In this document: positions 8,883 to 16,461 of the stretch, piece after piece
Numbering within the stretch: position 1 is the stretch's first letter
Layout of the letters: the number at the start of each line of letters is the position of its first letter
From: JBCCGR01 sp039029195
Lineage (GTDB): Bacteria; Pseudomonadota; Alphaproteobacteria; Rhizobiales; Rhizobiaceae
DNA length: 31,327 bases
Assembly: GCA_039029195.1 (NCBI GenBank)
Contig: JBCCGR010000055.1
Location: 1 to 31,327, forward strand
Direction of reading: 5' to 3'
Made by a program: the position numbers and the translations under genes
The notes under the pieces: generated by a model
Seen by the model: only the letters and a program-made list of their open reading frames with translations
The model's database searches: none
Told to the model about the DNA's origin: nothing

Positions 8883-9185
8883 ATGAATCTGACACCACGC
8901 GAAAAGGACAAGCTGCTCATTTCCGTTGCGGCCATGGTGGCACGTCGACGGCTGGAGCGCGGCGTGAAGCTCAATCACCCCGAAGCCATCGCACTCATTT
9001 CGGACTTTGTGGTCGAAGGCGCCCGCGATGGCCGCTCGGTAGCGGATCTCATGGAAGCGGGAGCCAAGGTCATCACCAAAGATCAGGTGATGGAAGGCAT
9101 TGCCGAGATGATCCACGATGTGCAGGTCGAGGCCACCTTCCCCGATGGCACTAAGCTCGTCACCGTGCACCATCCGATCCGATAG
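8883..9185 (+). CDS. ureA: Urease gamma subunit
   Basis: A 100-residue urease gamma subunit, a structural part of the (alpha beta gamma)3 enzyme. It begins MNLTPREKDKLL and contains RRLERGVKLNHPEA and the conserved C-terminal segment EATFPDGTKLVTVHHPI. The ATG at 8883 is chosen over an in-frame TTG at 8880 because it gives the family's conserved start and follows GGGGG. It is separate from ureB here, not fused as in some Helicobacter-type operons. Confidence 0.97.
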   Translation: MNLTPREKDKLLISVAAMVARRRLERGVKLNHPEAIALISDFVVEGARDGRSVADLMEAGAKVITKDQVMEGIAEMIHDVQVEATFPDGTKLVTVHHPIR

Positions 9186-9196
9186 GGAGGAAAGCC

Positions 9197-9502
9197 ATGA
9201 TCCCCGGAGAAATCATCGCCGCCGAAGGCGTCATCACGTTCAACGAAGGCGCTGAACCCGTCACGCTGAAAGTTGCCAACACAGGCGACAGGCCCGTGCA
9301 GGTGGGAAGTCACTACCACTTCTTTGAAACCAACACGTCGCTGACGTTTGACCGTGAGGCGGCAAAGGGTATGCGGCTCGACATTGCGCCCGGCACCGCT
9401 GTTCGATTTGAACCCGGACAGGAGCGCGATGTCACGCTGGTTCCCATCGGCGGCGACCGCAAGGTGTTCGGCTTCAATCAGAAAGTGATGGGCGCGCTTT
9501 AG
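9197..9502 (+). CDS. ureB: Urease beta subunit
   Basis: A 101-residue urease beta subunit. It begins MIPGEIIAAEG and carries the family block VGSHYHFFETN (about residues 36-46) and GTAVRFEPGQERDVTLV. A good ribosome-binding site (GGGAGG) precedes the ATG. It lies 11 nt after ureA and 14 nt before the acyltransferase gene, so translation is probably coupled along the operon. Confidence 0.97.
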   Translation: MIPGEIIAAEGVITFNEGAEPVTLKVANTGDRPVQVGSHYHFFETNTSLTFDREAAKGMRLDIAPGTAVRFEPGQERDVTLVPIGGDRKVFGFNQKVMGAL

Positions 9503-9516
9503 AGGCGCTGACCAGA

Positions 9517-10311
9517 ATGCCTAGCTTCCTCTTCCGCTGCCTGTACTGGACCACATCGATCTTTTTCGTGCTCACCGCGATCCCGCTGCTGTTCATTCCG
9601 GGGCGTCGGTGGCTGATGATCTGGCTGCAAAAATACGCCCGCGTCATGGTCTACTGGATGCGGGTGATCACGGGCATCAGAATTGAAGTGCGCGGTAGAA
9701 ACAAGGTGCCCAAAGGCCCCTGCATCATCGCTTCGAAGCACCAGAGCTGGGGCGACGGCTATGCCGTGTTTTCGCAGATCCCCGATCTGGCAATCGTCAC
9801 CGGCGATCACCTTGAAAAGATACCGCTGGTCGGCCTCATCCTGCGCAAGATGGAAGCCGTGGTGGTGGACAGTTGCGGTGGCGCCAAGGCGCGCGAAAAG
9901 CTCGTTGATGATGAACTCGCCAGCGCCAAGGCAAAGAACCGAAAGATATTGATCTATCCGGAAGGTCATCTCGCTCCGCCCGGCTATCACTTCCGCTACA
10001 AGAAGGGCGTTTTCCACATGTATGAGGCCTATGGCTGCGAGGTCATCCCGGTCGCCACCAATCTGGGCCTGCGTTGGCCGATGGAAGAAAAAACCCTCAT
10101 CCCCGGCGAGGCGGTGCTTGAGTTTCTCAACCCCATCGAACCCGGTCTCGACAAGGACACCTTCATGGCGCGGCTGGAAGAGGAAATCGAGGCGGCATCG
10201 CTTGCCCTGCTGCCAGCCGATTTTGATCTCCCGGAAGACCGCGAACTCGAATTTGACAAAAAGACCCAGCGTGGCGTGCCGATCAAACGCACCGCCGCCA
10301 AGGAATTGTAG
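9517..10311 (+). CDS. PlsC-type 1-acylglycerol-3-phosphate acyltransferase, inside the urease operon
   Basis: A 264-residue membrane acyltransferase of the PlsC/LPLAT family, which transfers fatty acyl groups to lysophosphatidate or a related acceptor. Residues about 7-28 form an N-terminal membrane helix. The catalytic HX4D motif is His75-Asp80 (KHQSWGD), and the second block reads YPEGH (147-151) where most PlsC proteins have FPEGT. Length is typical. It lies 14 nt after ureB and 17 nt before ureC, so it is very likely cotranscribed with urease, although it has no known role in urease maturation. The real acceptor is unknown, and it may be a housekeeping or specialised lipid enzyme that joined the operon. 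Confidence 0.9.
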   Translation: MPSFLFRCLYWTTSIFFVLTAIPLLFIPGRRWLMIWLQKYARVMVYWMRVITGIRIEVRGRNKVPKGPCIIASKHQSWGDGYAVFSQIPDLAIVTGDHLEKIPLVGLILRKMEAVVVDSCGGAKAREKLVDDELASAKAKNRKILIYPEGHLAPPGYHFRYKKGVFHMYEAYGCEVIPVATNLGLRWPMEEKTLIPGEAVLEFLNPIEPGLDKDTFMARLEEEIEAASLALLPADFDLPEDRELEFDKKTQRGVPIKRTAAKEL

Positions 10312-10328
10312 GAAAAAGGAAACGCTCC

Positions 10329-12041
10329 ATGCCAGCGACGCTATCACGGGCCGAATATGCGGCCATGTTCGGCCCCACCACCGGCGACAAGGTGCGTCTG
10401 GCGGACACGGAACTCTTCATCGAAGTGGAGAAAGACCTCACCACCCATGGGGAAGAGGTCAAGTTCGGTGGCGGCAAGGTGATCCGCGACGGCATGGGGC
10501 AATCCCAGACCGCACGGGCAGATGGTGCGGTCGACACCGTCATCACCAATGCGCTGATTGTCGATCACACTGGCATCATCAAGGCCGATATCGGCATCAA
10601 GGAAGGCCGCATTGTAGCGATTGGCAAGGCGGGCAACCCCGACACCCAATCAGGTGTCGATATCATCATCGGGCCCGGCACCGAGGCGATTGCCGGCGAA
10701 GGCAAGATCATCACCGCCGGTGGTTTTGACAGCCACATCCACTTCATCTGCCCGCAGCAGATCGAAGAGGCTCTCATGTCCGGACTGACCACCATGTTGG
10801 GTGGCGGCACCGGCCCGGCCCACGGCACGCTTGCCACCACCTGCACGCCCGGAGCGTGGCACATTGGCCGCATGATCCAGGCGATGGATGCTTTCCCCAT
10901 GAATGTGGGCTTTGCCGGCAAGGGCAACGCCTCACTACCCAAAGCGCTGGAAGAGATGGTCGCGGGTGGGGCTTGCGCTCTCAAACTCCACGAAGACTGG
11001 GGCACGACACCTGGCGCAATTGATTGCTGCCTGACGGTTGCGGACGAAAATGACGTCCAGGTGATGATCCACACCGACACGCTCAACGAATCCGGCTTTG
11101 TGGAGAACACGGTTGATGCCTTTAAGGGCCGCACGATCCATGCCTTCCATACCGAAGGCGCGGGCGGGGGTCATGCACCGGATATCATCAAGATCTGCGG
11201 GGAGGCGAACGTGCTTCCCTCCTCGACAAACCCCACGCGGCCCTACACGGTCAACACGCTGGAAGAACATCTCGACATGCTGATGGTGTGCCACCATCTT
11301 GATGCGTCCATTCCCGAAGACATCGCCTTCGCCGAAAGCCGCATACGCCGCGAAACGATTGCGGCTGAGGATATACTCCATGATATGGGCGCGTTTTCGA
11401 TCATCGCCTCTGACAGTCAGGCCATGGGTCGGGTGGGCGAAGTGATCATTCGCACCTGGCAGACCGCTGACAAGATGAAGCGCCAGCGTGGGCGCCTGTC
11501 GGAAGAAACCGGCGACAATGACAATTTCCGGGTGCGCCGCTACGTAGCGAAATACACGATCAACCCGGCCATCGCCCACGGCATGAGTAACGAGATTGGT
11601 TCGATCGAGATTGGCAAGCGTGCCGATATCGTGATCTGGGATCCCGCCTTCTTCGGGGTAAAGCCCTCCATGGTGGTGATGGGCGGAACGATCGCTGCTG
11701 CACCCATGGGTGATCCCAACGCATCAATCCCAACTCCACAGCCGGTTCACATGCGCCCGATGTTCGGCGGGTTTGGCAAATCTCTCACCAACTCTTCCGT
11801 CACGTTCGTTTCGAAACAGGCGATGGAGAACGGCCTGCGTGACCAGCTTGAAGTGGAGAAAGAGTTCGCCGCGGTCGACAACACGCGCGGTAGTATTTCC
11901 AAGGCCTCGCTGGTGCTGAACGATGCAACGCCTGAGGTTGAAGTTGATGCGGAAACCTACGAAGTCCGCGCCGATGGCGAGTTGCTGACCTGTGAACCTG
12001 CAAGTGAGCTACCCATGGCACAGCGCTACTTCCTGTTTTGA
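10329..12041 (+). CDS. ureC: Urease alpha (catalytic) subunit
   Basis: A 570-residue urease catalytic subunit, which hydrolyses urea to ammonia and carbamate at a dinuclear nickel centre. All active-site residues are present: His136 and His138 (GFDSHIHFI), carbamylated Lys219 (GACALKLHEDWG), His248 (MIHTDTLNE), His274 (HAFHTEGAGGGH), flap Cys321 with His322-His323 (MVCHHLD) and Asp362 (IASDSQAMGR). These are offset by +2 from the Klebsiella numbering. AAGGAAA precedes the ATG. The protein appears intact and functional. Confidence 0.98.
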   Translation: MPATLSRAEYAAMFGPTTGDKVRLADTELFIEVEKDLTTHGEEVKFGGGKVIRDGMGQSQTARADGAVDTVITNALIVDHTGIIKADIGIKEGRIVAIGKAGNPDTQSGVDIIIGPGTEAIAGEGKIITAGGFDSHIHFICPQQIEEALMSGLTTMLGGGTGPAHGTLATTCTPGAWHIGRMIQAMDAFPMNVGFAGKGNASLPKALEEMVAGGACALKLHEDWGTTPGAIDCCLTVADENDVQVMIHTDTLNESGFVENTVDAFKGRTIHAFHTEGAGGGHAPDIIKICGEANVLPSSTNPTRPYTVNTLEEHLDMLMVCHHLDASIPEDIAFAESRIRRETIAAEDILHDMGAFSIIASDSQAMGRVGEVIIRTWQTADKMKRQRGRLSEETGDNDNFRVRRYVAKYTINPAIAHGMSNEIGSIEIGKRADIVIWDPAFFGVKPSMVVMGGTIAAAPMGDPNASIPTPQPVHMRPMFGGFGKSLTNSSVTFVSKQAMENGLRDQLEVEKEFAAVDNTRGSISKASLVLNDATPEVEVDAETYEVRADGELLTCEPASELPMAQRYFLF

Positions 12042-12144
12042 TGTACCTTTTTGCTCGGGCGAGAAATATTGTGATTGCCGCTACAGCGCAAAGTTGTCCG
12101 GGGAACTTTGCGGATTGTCTTTCTACTGGTTCACCAATGCTGCA

Positions 12145-12243
12145 GCGTCATCCTCGGCCACCGTGCCGAGGATCTACAAAATCGCAACCTTATCAGAAGT
12201 TTATAGTTGGGTAGACCCTCGCTACGGTGGGCGAGGGTGACGG
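12145..12243. repeat. Interspersed inverted-repeat element, family B, copy 3 (diverged)
   Basis: The left hairpin is GTCATCCTCGG...CCGAGGATCTAC (12147-12177) and the right one GTAGACCCTCGC...GCGAGGGTGACGG (12211-12243). The layout matches the element at 6454-6618, in the same orientation, but the stem sequences differ, as expected when stems change by compensating mutations. Confidence 0.6.
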
Positions 12244-12362
12244 AGTTTGAGGTTTGTCTCAGGGCAAACTCACCGACTGTCCAGCGAAAAGCTGATTGTT
12301 TCGCACCTGGCTGGAGGAGATTTGTAGCGAGCAAAAATAAGTCTCTATCCACTACCGGCCGC

Positions 12363-12395
12363 ACTGGACACCCGCTGTGGCGGGTGTGACAAATC
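12363..12395. repeat. Family C mini-repeat, single arm
   Basis: The hairpin CACCCGC-TGTG-GCGGGTG is followed by TGACAAAT. The same hairpin with TGACAAA or TTTGTCA at the edge recurs at 15263-15366 and 25251-25365. Confidence 0.6.
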
Positions 12396-12528
12396 GAGAG
12401 AAGATCCACCCCCTTGCCATTCCCTTCGAAATCCCCACTTTGGCGCAGAAAACCCGCCCAATTCCTCCGGGCTCAGACTTGGTTTAAGTTGATCCCAAAC
12501 TGAGTCGCGACCCACACGAAAGACATTC

Positions 12529-13107
12529 ATGAGCGAAGATAAAAAAGACGAAAAATCCGTTGATCCCTCCATTGCTGAGCGCCTGTTTAAAAGCCGCAAT
12601 GTGCTCATCACCGGCACGATCGACGACAAGCTGGCGCGTGGTGTGTCGGCCCAGCTTCTGGCGTTGGCGGAAGACAGTGACGCGCCGATCCACTTGTTCA
12701 TTTCCTCTCCCGGTGGCCATGTGGAATCGGGTGACATGGTCCATGACATGGTGAAGTTCATCACGCCGGAGGTTCGCACCATCGGGTCCGGCTGGGTGGC
12801 GAGCGCCGGGGCGCTGATCTTCATTTCAGCAGATTTGAAGAACCGCTTCTGCCTGCCCAACACCCGCTTTTTGCTGCATCAGCCAAGCGGCGGTGTCGGC
12901 GGCACAGCGTCGGATATTGAAATTCAGGCTGATCAGATCCGCCTCATGAAAGAGCGTTTCGAAGTGCTTTTTGCAGCAGCCACGGGCCAGTCAGCGGAGA
13001 AAGTACGCGAAGACACCAAACGCGACTTCTGGCTCAACACCCAGGAAGCGCTGGACTATGGGCTGCTTGGTTCGGTGATCCAGTCCCAGGCCGATCTGCC
13101 GAAATAA
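12529..13107 (+). CDS. ClpP-family serine protease within the urease cluster
   Basis: A 192-residue homologue of the ClpP proteolytic subunit. The triad is intact with exactly the spacing of E. coli ClpP: Ser92 (GWVASAGAL), His117 (RFLLHQPSGG) and Asp166 (TKRDFWLN), 25 and 49 residues apart. The segment ISSPGGHVESGDMVHDMV (about 59-76) matches the ClpP oxyanion and handle region. However, the serine motif is VASAGA rather than the usual AASMGA, and the N-terminus is charged and unlike the axial-loop start, which suggests a paralogue, not the housekeeping ClpP. No ClpA or ClpX gene is nearby. It could form its own oligomer or join the main ClpP. Its position between ureC and ureE hints at a link to urease turnover or assembly, which is inference only. 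Confidence 0.88.
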   Translation: MSEDKKDEKSVDPSIAERLFKSRNVLITGTIDDKLARGVSAQLLALAEDSDAPIHLFISSPGGHVESGDMVHDMVKFITPEVRTIGSGWVASAGALIFISADLKNRFCLPNTRFLLHQPSGGVGGTASDIEIQADQIRLMKERFEVLFAAATGQSAEKVREDTKRDFWLNTQEALDYGLLGSVIQSQADLPK

Positions 13108-13152
13108 GGCTGCATAAGTAGCGGACTTTCGATCGTTACAACGGACCGCACA

Positions 13153-13222
13153 TCCACACCTTCACGCGGAGCCCGTCGAAGCGCGGGGTGTGGCCATCCC
13201 TCGACAAGCTCAGGATGAGGTG
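13153..13222. repeat. Interspersed palindromic repeat, family A, copy 3
   Basis: ATCCACACCTTCACGCGGAG and the CCCGTCGAAGCGCGGGGTGT arm are followed by the inverted arm CCTCGACAAGCTCAGGATGA. It fills the 139-nt gap between the ClpP-like gene and ureE. Confidence 0.7.
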
Positions 13223-13246
13223 AAGGAATTGAATGGTTGAAACGCG

Positions 13247-13720
13247 ATGATTGCAGCACTGTCAGTCGTATCGTCGGTCGAAAATCCGGCTGACACCATC
13301 ACGCTGGATGAGACGGCGCGTCACCGCCGCCGCATCAAGCTGACCTCCGATGGCGGGATTGCGTTTCTGCTTGATCTGCCTGAAGCCCGACTGCTCCTGC
13401 ATGGCGACGGGTTGGTGCTGGAAGACGGTCGCATTGTCGAAGTCAAAGCCGCACCGGAAGCTTTGTACGAGGTGCGTGCGCGCGATGAGCGCCATCTGAT
13501 TGCGCTTGCCTGGCAGTTGGGCAACCGCCATTTGCAGGCGCAGATATCAGATGATCACATACGCATTCGACGCGATCATGTGATCAAGACAATGCTCGAG
13601 GGTCTAGGGGCATCGGTTGAAGAAATCGAAGCGCCGTTTGATCCCGAACGAGGCGCCTATTCGGGTGATCATGATCATATGCACCACCATCACAGCCACC
13701 ACCATCACGACCATGACTGA
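13247..13720 (+). CDS. ureE: Urease accessory protein UreE (nickel chaperone)
   Basis: A 157-residue UreE protein that binds nickel and passes it to UreG during urease activation. It has the N-terminal peptide-binding domain (ETARHRRRIKLTSDGGIAFL, about 26-45), the metal-binding core with GNRHLQAQIS and the conserved DHVIKTMLEGLGA, and a very His-rich tail after residue 140 (HHHHSHHHHDHD). The tail is a nickel store or sequestering site in related proteins. The last 8 nt overlap ureF, so ureE and ureF are translationally coupled. Confidence 0.96.
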   Translation: MIAALSVVSSVENPADTITLDETARHRRRIKLTSDGGIAFLLDLPEARLLLHGDGLVLEDGRIVEVKAAPEALYEVRARDERHLIALAWQLGNRHLQAQISDDHIRIRRDHVIKTMLEGLGASVEEIEAPFDPERGAYSGDHDHMHHHHSHHHHDHD

Positions 13721-14378
13721 CATCGCCGCTTCCAATGATCTGGTCCGGCTGATGAGCTGGCTGTCGCCGGCCTTTCCCACCGGTGGATTCAGCTATTCCC
13801 ACGGGCTGGAACAGGCGGTTGAAGATGGGCTTGTTCACGATGCAGACACGCTGAACCACTGGCTGGAAACCCTGCTGTTGCATGGGGCAATCCACTCTGA
13901 TGGCGTGTTGCTGGCTGCAACCTGGCGTACCGTTTGCGAGGGCAATGACCCGACCGATCTGGTCGAGCTTGCAGAAGCCCTTGCCGGTTCCGCCGAACGG
14001 CATCTGGAGCAAATGGCTCAAGGACGGGCGTTTGTCGATGCCGCCCAACCATGGCTTGATGATTCTAAGCCACCCCAAAACTGCGCGCTTTCGGTCGCCG
14101 TGGGCTGGGTGGCTGGCGCGCAAAAGGTCAATCTGCAAGGCACGCTCACAGCCTATCTGCATGCGTTCATTTCCAACCAGATACAGGTCGCGTTGCGGTT
14201 ATTCAGCCTTGGTCAGCAGGCCGGTGTGACGGTATTGCAGGCTCTTGAAGCGCCGATTGTGGCGGCGGCAGAAAAGGCGTCAAACTCATCGCTGGATGAT
14301 CTTGGAAGTGCTGCGATAATCTCTGAAATCTGCGCCATGCGGCATGAGACGCTGGGTGGAAGGGTGTTTCGAACATGA
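13713..14378 (+). CDS. ureF: Urease accessory protein UreF
   Basis: A 221-residue UreF that works with UreD and UreG as the GTPase partner in metallocentre assembly. The typical N-terminal block is LMSWLSPAFPTGGFSYSHGL (about residues 12-31). The start at 13713 (MTDIAASND) is chosen because it gives the family start; a longer in-frame reading from 13617 only translates the UreE His tail in another frame. It overlaps ureE by 8 nt and ureG by 4 nt (ATGA). Confidence 0.95.
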   Translation: MTDIAASNDLVRLMSWLSPAFPTGGFSYSHGLEQAVEDGLVHDADTLNHWLETLLLHGAIHSDGVLLAATWRTVCEGNDPTDLVELAEALAGSAERHLEQMAQGRAFVDAAQPWLDDSKPPQNCALSVAVGWVAGAQKVNLQGTLTAYLHAFISNQIQVALRLFSLGQQAGVTVLQALEAPIVAAAEKASNSSLDDLGSAAIISEICAMRHETLGGRVFRT

Positions 14379-14989
14379 CGAAATCAGGCAACGGCCCGCT
14401 TCGGGTGGGCATTGGCGGCCCTGTGGGCACCGGCAAAACCACGCTCACGGCTGCATTGTGCAAGGCAATGTCGCAGCGTTTCTCCATTGGCGTCGTCACC
14501 AACGATATCTACACGCGTGAGGATGCGGAAGAGTTGACGCGTCAGCAAATCCTGCCCGCAAACCGTATCATTGGCGTGGAAACCGGCGGCTGCCCGCACA
14601 CCGCCATTCGCGAAGATGCCTCGATCAATTTGCAGGCGATCGCGGAACTGAACCAACGCCATGACGACCTTGATTTGGTGCTGATTGAATCGGGTGGAGA
14701 CAATCTCGCGGCCACCTTCTCCCCTGATCTGGCCGACTTGACCCTCTATGTGATTTCAGTGTGCCAGGGTGGCGATATCCCGCGCAAGGGCGGGTTGGCG
14801 ATCACCCGGTCTGACCTGCTTTTGCTCAACAAGACGGACCTAGCACCCTATGTCGGGGTCGATCTCGATCGGCTGGCAAGCGATGCTGAAAAGGCACGCG
14901 GCGGCCTGCCGTTTCTGCTGACGGATCTGAAAAGCGGCAAAGGTGTTGAAGGCGTGGTGGATTTTTTGGTTGAGCAGGGCGGTTTGTGA
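14375..14989 (+). CDS. ureG: Urease accessory GTPase UreG
   Basis: A 204-residue SIMIBI-class GTPase that powers nickel insertion into urease. The P-loop GPVGTGKTTL is at residues 15-24; the metal-binding GGCPHTAIREDAS, the switch region ESGGDNLAATFSP and the base-recognition NKTDL follow in order. Unlike some UreG proteins it has no N-terminal His-rich stretch, consistent with the His tail being on UreE. It is the last urease gene; no clear terminator follows. Confidence 0.97.
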   Translation: MTKSGNGPLRVGIGGPVGTGKTTLTAALCKAMSQRFSIGVVTNDIYTREDAEELTRQQILPANRIIGVETGGCPHTAIREDASINLQAIAELNQRHDDLDLVLIESGGDNLAATFSPDLADLTLYVISVCQGGDIPRKGGLAITRSDLLLLNKTDLAPYVGVDLDRLASDAEKARGGLPFLLTDLKSGKGVEGVVDFLVEQGGL

Positions 14990-15035
14990 TGGCCGGCCGA
15001 TGTCATCCACTCTCCGTCGCCCGCACTTTTGCTTA

Positions 15036-15262
15036 CTGAGGAAACCCCACCCTCGTTGTCACCTTCGGGCCATTTGAGCGTCAGCGAAAATGTGACCAGG
15101 AGGCCCATTCCGTGAAATTGTGGGGCCTTCCCGAATTGCAAGTGAACGGAATAGGTTCCCGGATCACGATTTCACTGCTTCCGCAGTTCAATCGGTCCGA
15201 GAATGACAGGGGGGATATTGGGTCCGGCATGGATGATCACACGAGCGGCGACCCAAGGATCC
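15036..15262 (-). pseudogene. Decayed gene fragment of unknown family
   Basis: Reading minus-strand from 15262, a protein-like stretch of DPWVAARVIIHAGPNIPP followed by VILGPIELRKQ is stopped by TGA at 15172-15174. The same frame then continues with NRDPGTYSVHLQFGKAP and GLLVTFSLTLKWPEG. The adjoining frame around the stop reads GSSEIVIREP, so two compensating indels may have scrambled a short stretch. The 5' side ends exactly at the repeat element at 15263. No start codon or family was recognised. Calling it a pseudogene rests on these frame breaks only. Confidence 0.4.
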
Positions 15263-15366
15263 TCAATTTGTCACACCCGCCACAGCTAGTGTCTAGGGCG
15301 TGTTCGTATCCACTTACCTTTTGGTGGTAAATCTGGATTGCCGCCGCAGCGGCAATGACAAATTGA
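15263..15366. repeat. Family C mini-element with 11-bp terminal inverted repeats
   Basis: A 104-bp unit bounded by perfect inverted repeats TCAATTTGTCA (15263-15273) and TGACAAATTGA (15356-15366). Inside each end is a hairpin arm (CACCCGCCACAG on the left; ATTGCCGCCGCAGCGGCAAT on the right). It resembles a MITE-like or REP/BIME-like unit; no target-site duplication is obvious. Confidence 0.65.
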
Positions 15367-15387
15367 GTTGGCCAGACTCTTAATGTG

Positions 15388-16365
15388 TCACCGCAACCCA
15401 CAAATCCCGATCCCCTGTTCGCCACCGCCGCAGTAGAGCATGTAGGTTTTCCCATCCTTTTCGAAAATGCAGGGGTCGCGCAGCGCGTGTTCAAGCCCAT
15501 GTGCCGCTCCCGTTGAGGAACAAACAATCGGGTCATCTGCCCCTTCCCAGCCGAGTTCTGGCTTCAGAACCTCACTTGGTAGGTGAACAACCCAGTCACT
15601 CCAGTCTTCCGCCAGTTCAACCCGCGAGACCAGAATACGTTCTGGTGTGTCGCCAATCCGAGTGAAAAACAGCGAGAGCGTATCTCCCGCCACGCGCACC
15701 GCCGCGTGGCGCACCAACTGTCCGTCCCCGACGATTGGCATCTGCGCGAAAATATCCGGCCCCGTTTCAAATGGTCCCTCCGGCGAGCGGGCGCGCAGCA
15801 AGGCCCCGCCAAACGCAATGGCGTAGAAAAATTCACCGTGTCGAAACACACGGAAATAGGGCGGACCGAGCAGCGGCTCCCTGACCTCGAACTGAAGACC
15901 ATCCGACGAAACCGCCAGCCGGGTCATTTGGTCACCGTTTGGCAAAAGCCCGTGCAAATACATGGAGATGGTCTGATTATTTCCGTCCACATGCACGTCG
16001 GGCGAGGCCACATGGGCATAGTTGAGCCGATCACCGCTCAGCGCCCAGTCCGGCCACTGATCCCGAGGGGGCTGGGGCGGATCAACCGCTACAAAGCCTG
16101 ACTCCGCAACGGACAAAACGCCACCAGGATGAACGGTCCAGGGCCCTGTCAACGCGTCCGCATAGGCGAGACGAATATGATCACCCATATGGTGCGCGAA
16201 ATAGAGGTAGCAACGCCCCAGCGGTCGCTCCACCCAGTCGGGCACACGGATCAGCGAGGGACCGTTGATATTGTCGCCGACGGTTTCATGAAGGCCTGCA
16301 TGGATGATTGGATGGTCGACGAGCCGCGTTGCAAATTCACCCAAGGTTCCTGATCCTGCTGTCAA
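15388..16365 (-). CDS. Beta-propeller (GH43/GH32-like) protein of unknown function
   Basis: About 325 residues with the repeated blade patterns of five-bladed beta-propeller glycosidases: YLYFAHHMGDHIRLAYAD, then GPWTVHPGG, FFYAIAFGGALLRARSPEGP, and the C-terminal RDPCIFEKDGKTYMLYCGG. No signal peptide is visible, so it is likely cytoplasmic. The frame is open to 17028, but everything before about 16440 is antisense to the enolase-family gene and not protein-like. I place the start at TTG 16365, which follows GAGG with 5 nt spacing and leaves a clean divergent promoter gap; no ATG fits. Catalytic acids cannot be fixed from sequence alone, so enzyme activity is unproven. Confidence 0.7.
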   Translation of the reverse strand: MTAGSGTLGEFATRLVDHPIIHAGLHETVGDNINGPSLIRVPDWVERPLGRCYLYFAHHMGDHIRLAYADALTGPWTVHPGGVLSVAESGFVAVDPPQPPRDQWPDWALSGDRLNYAHVASPDVHVDGNNQTISMYLHGLLPNGDQMTRLAVSSDGLQFEVREPLLGPPYFRVFRHGEFFYAIAFGGALLRARSPEGPFETGPDIFAQMPIVGDGQLVRHAAVRVAGDTLSLFFTRIGDTPERILVSRVELAEDWSDWVVHLPSEVLKPELGWEGADDPIVCSSTGAAHGLEHALRDPCIFEKDGKTYMLYCGGGEQGIGICGLR

Positions 16366-16461
16366 TTCGACCTCAAGCTTCGCATTTTCGGAAGGTCTGC
16401 AACTCTGTCTCCGCCAAGTTTCAAAGACAAGGCTCAAGCGATGGGCAGAGGGAGGCCGTCC

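Larger units (their letters stand above)
12042..12528. other. 487-nt non-coding gap after ureC, filled with inverted repeats
   Basis: No convincing gene. It holds an inverted repeat at 12087-12112 (9-bp stem CGCAAAGTT, loop of 8), then family B copy 3 at 12145-12243 and a family C element around 12363-12395. The stem at 12087 could act as a weak terminator or RNA-processing site after ureC, but no clean T-run follows it. The gap raises the question whether the protease gene and ureEFG have their own promoter. Confidence 0.6.
14990..15387. other. 398-nt gap after ureG: gene remnant plus repeat element
   Basis: Between convergent ureG and the beta-propeller gene. It contains a minus-strand remnant (15036-15262) and a family C element with terminal inverted repeats (15263-15366). 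No intact gene and no intrinsic terminator were found. Confidence 0.6.

Noticed and set aside
12087..12112. Intrinsic terminator after ureC
   Set aside because: The 9-bp stem is real but the following bases (GATTGTCTTTCT) are not a proper T-run; kept only as an inverted repeat.
13670..13712. Longer UreF start from 13617
   Set aside because: The added residues only translate the UreE His-tail DNA in another frame; ATG 13713 gives the family start.
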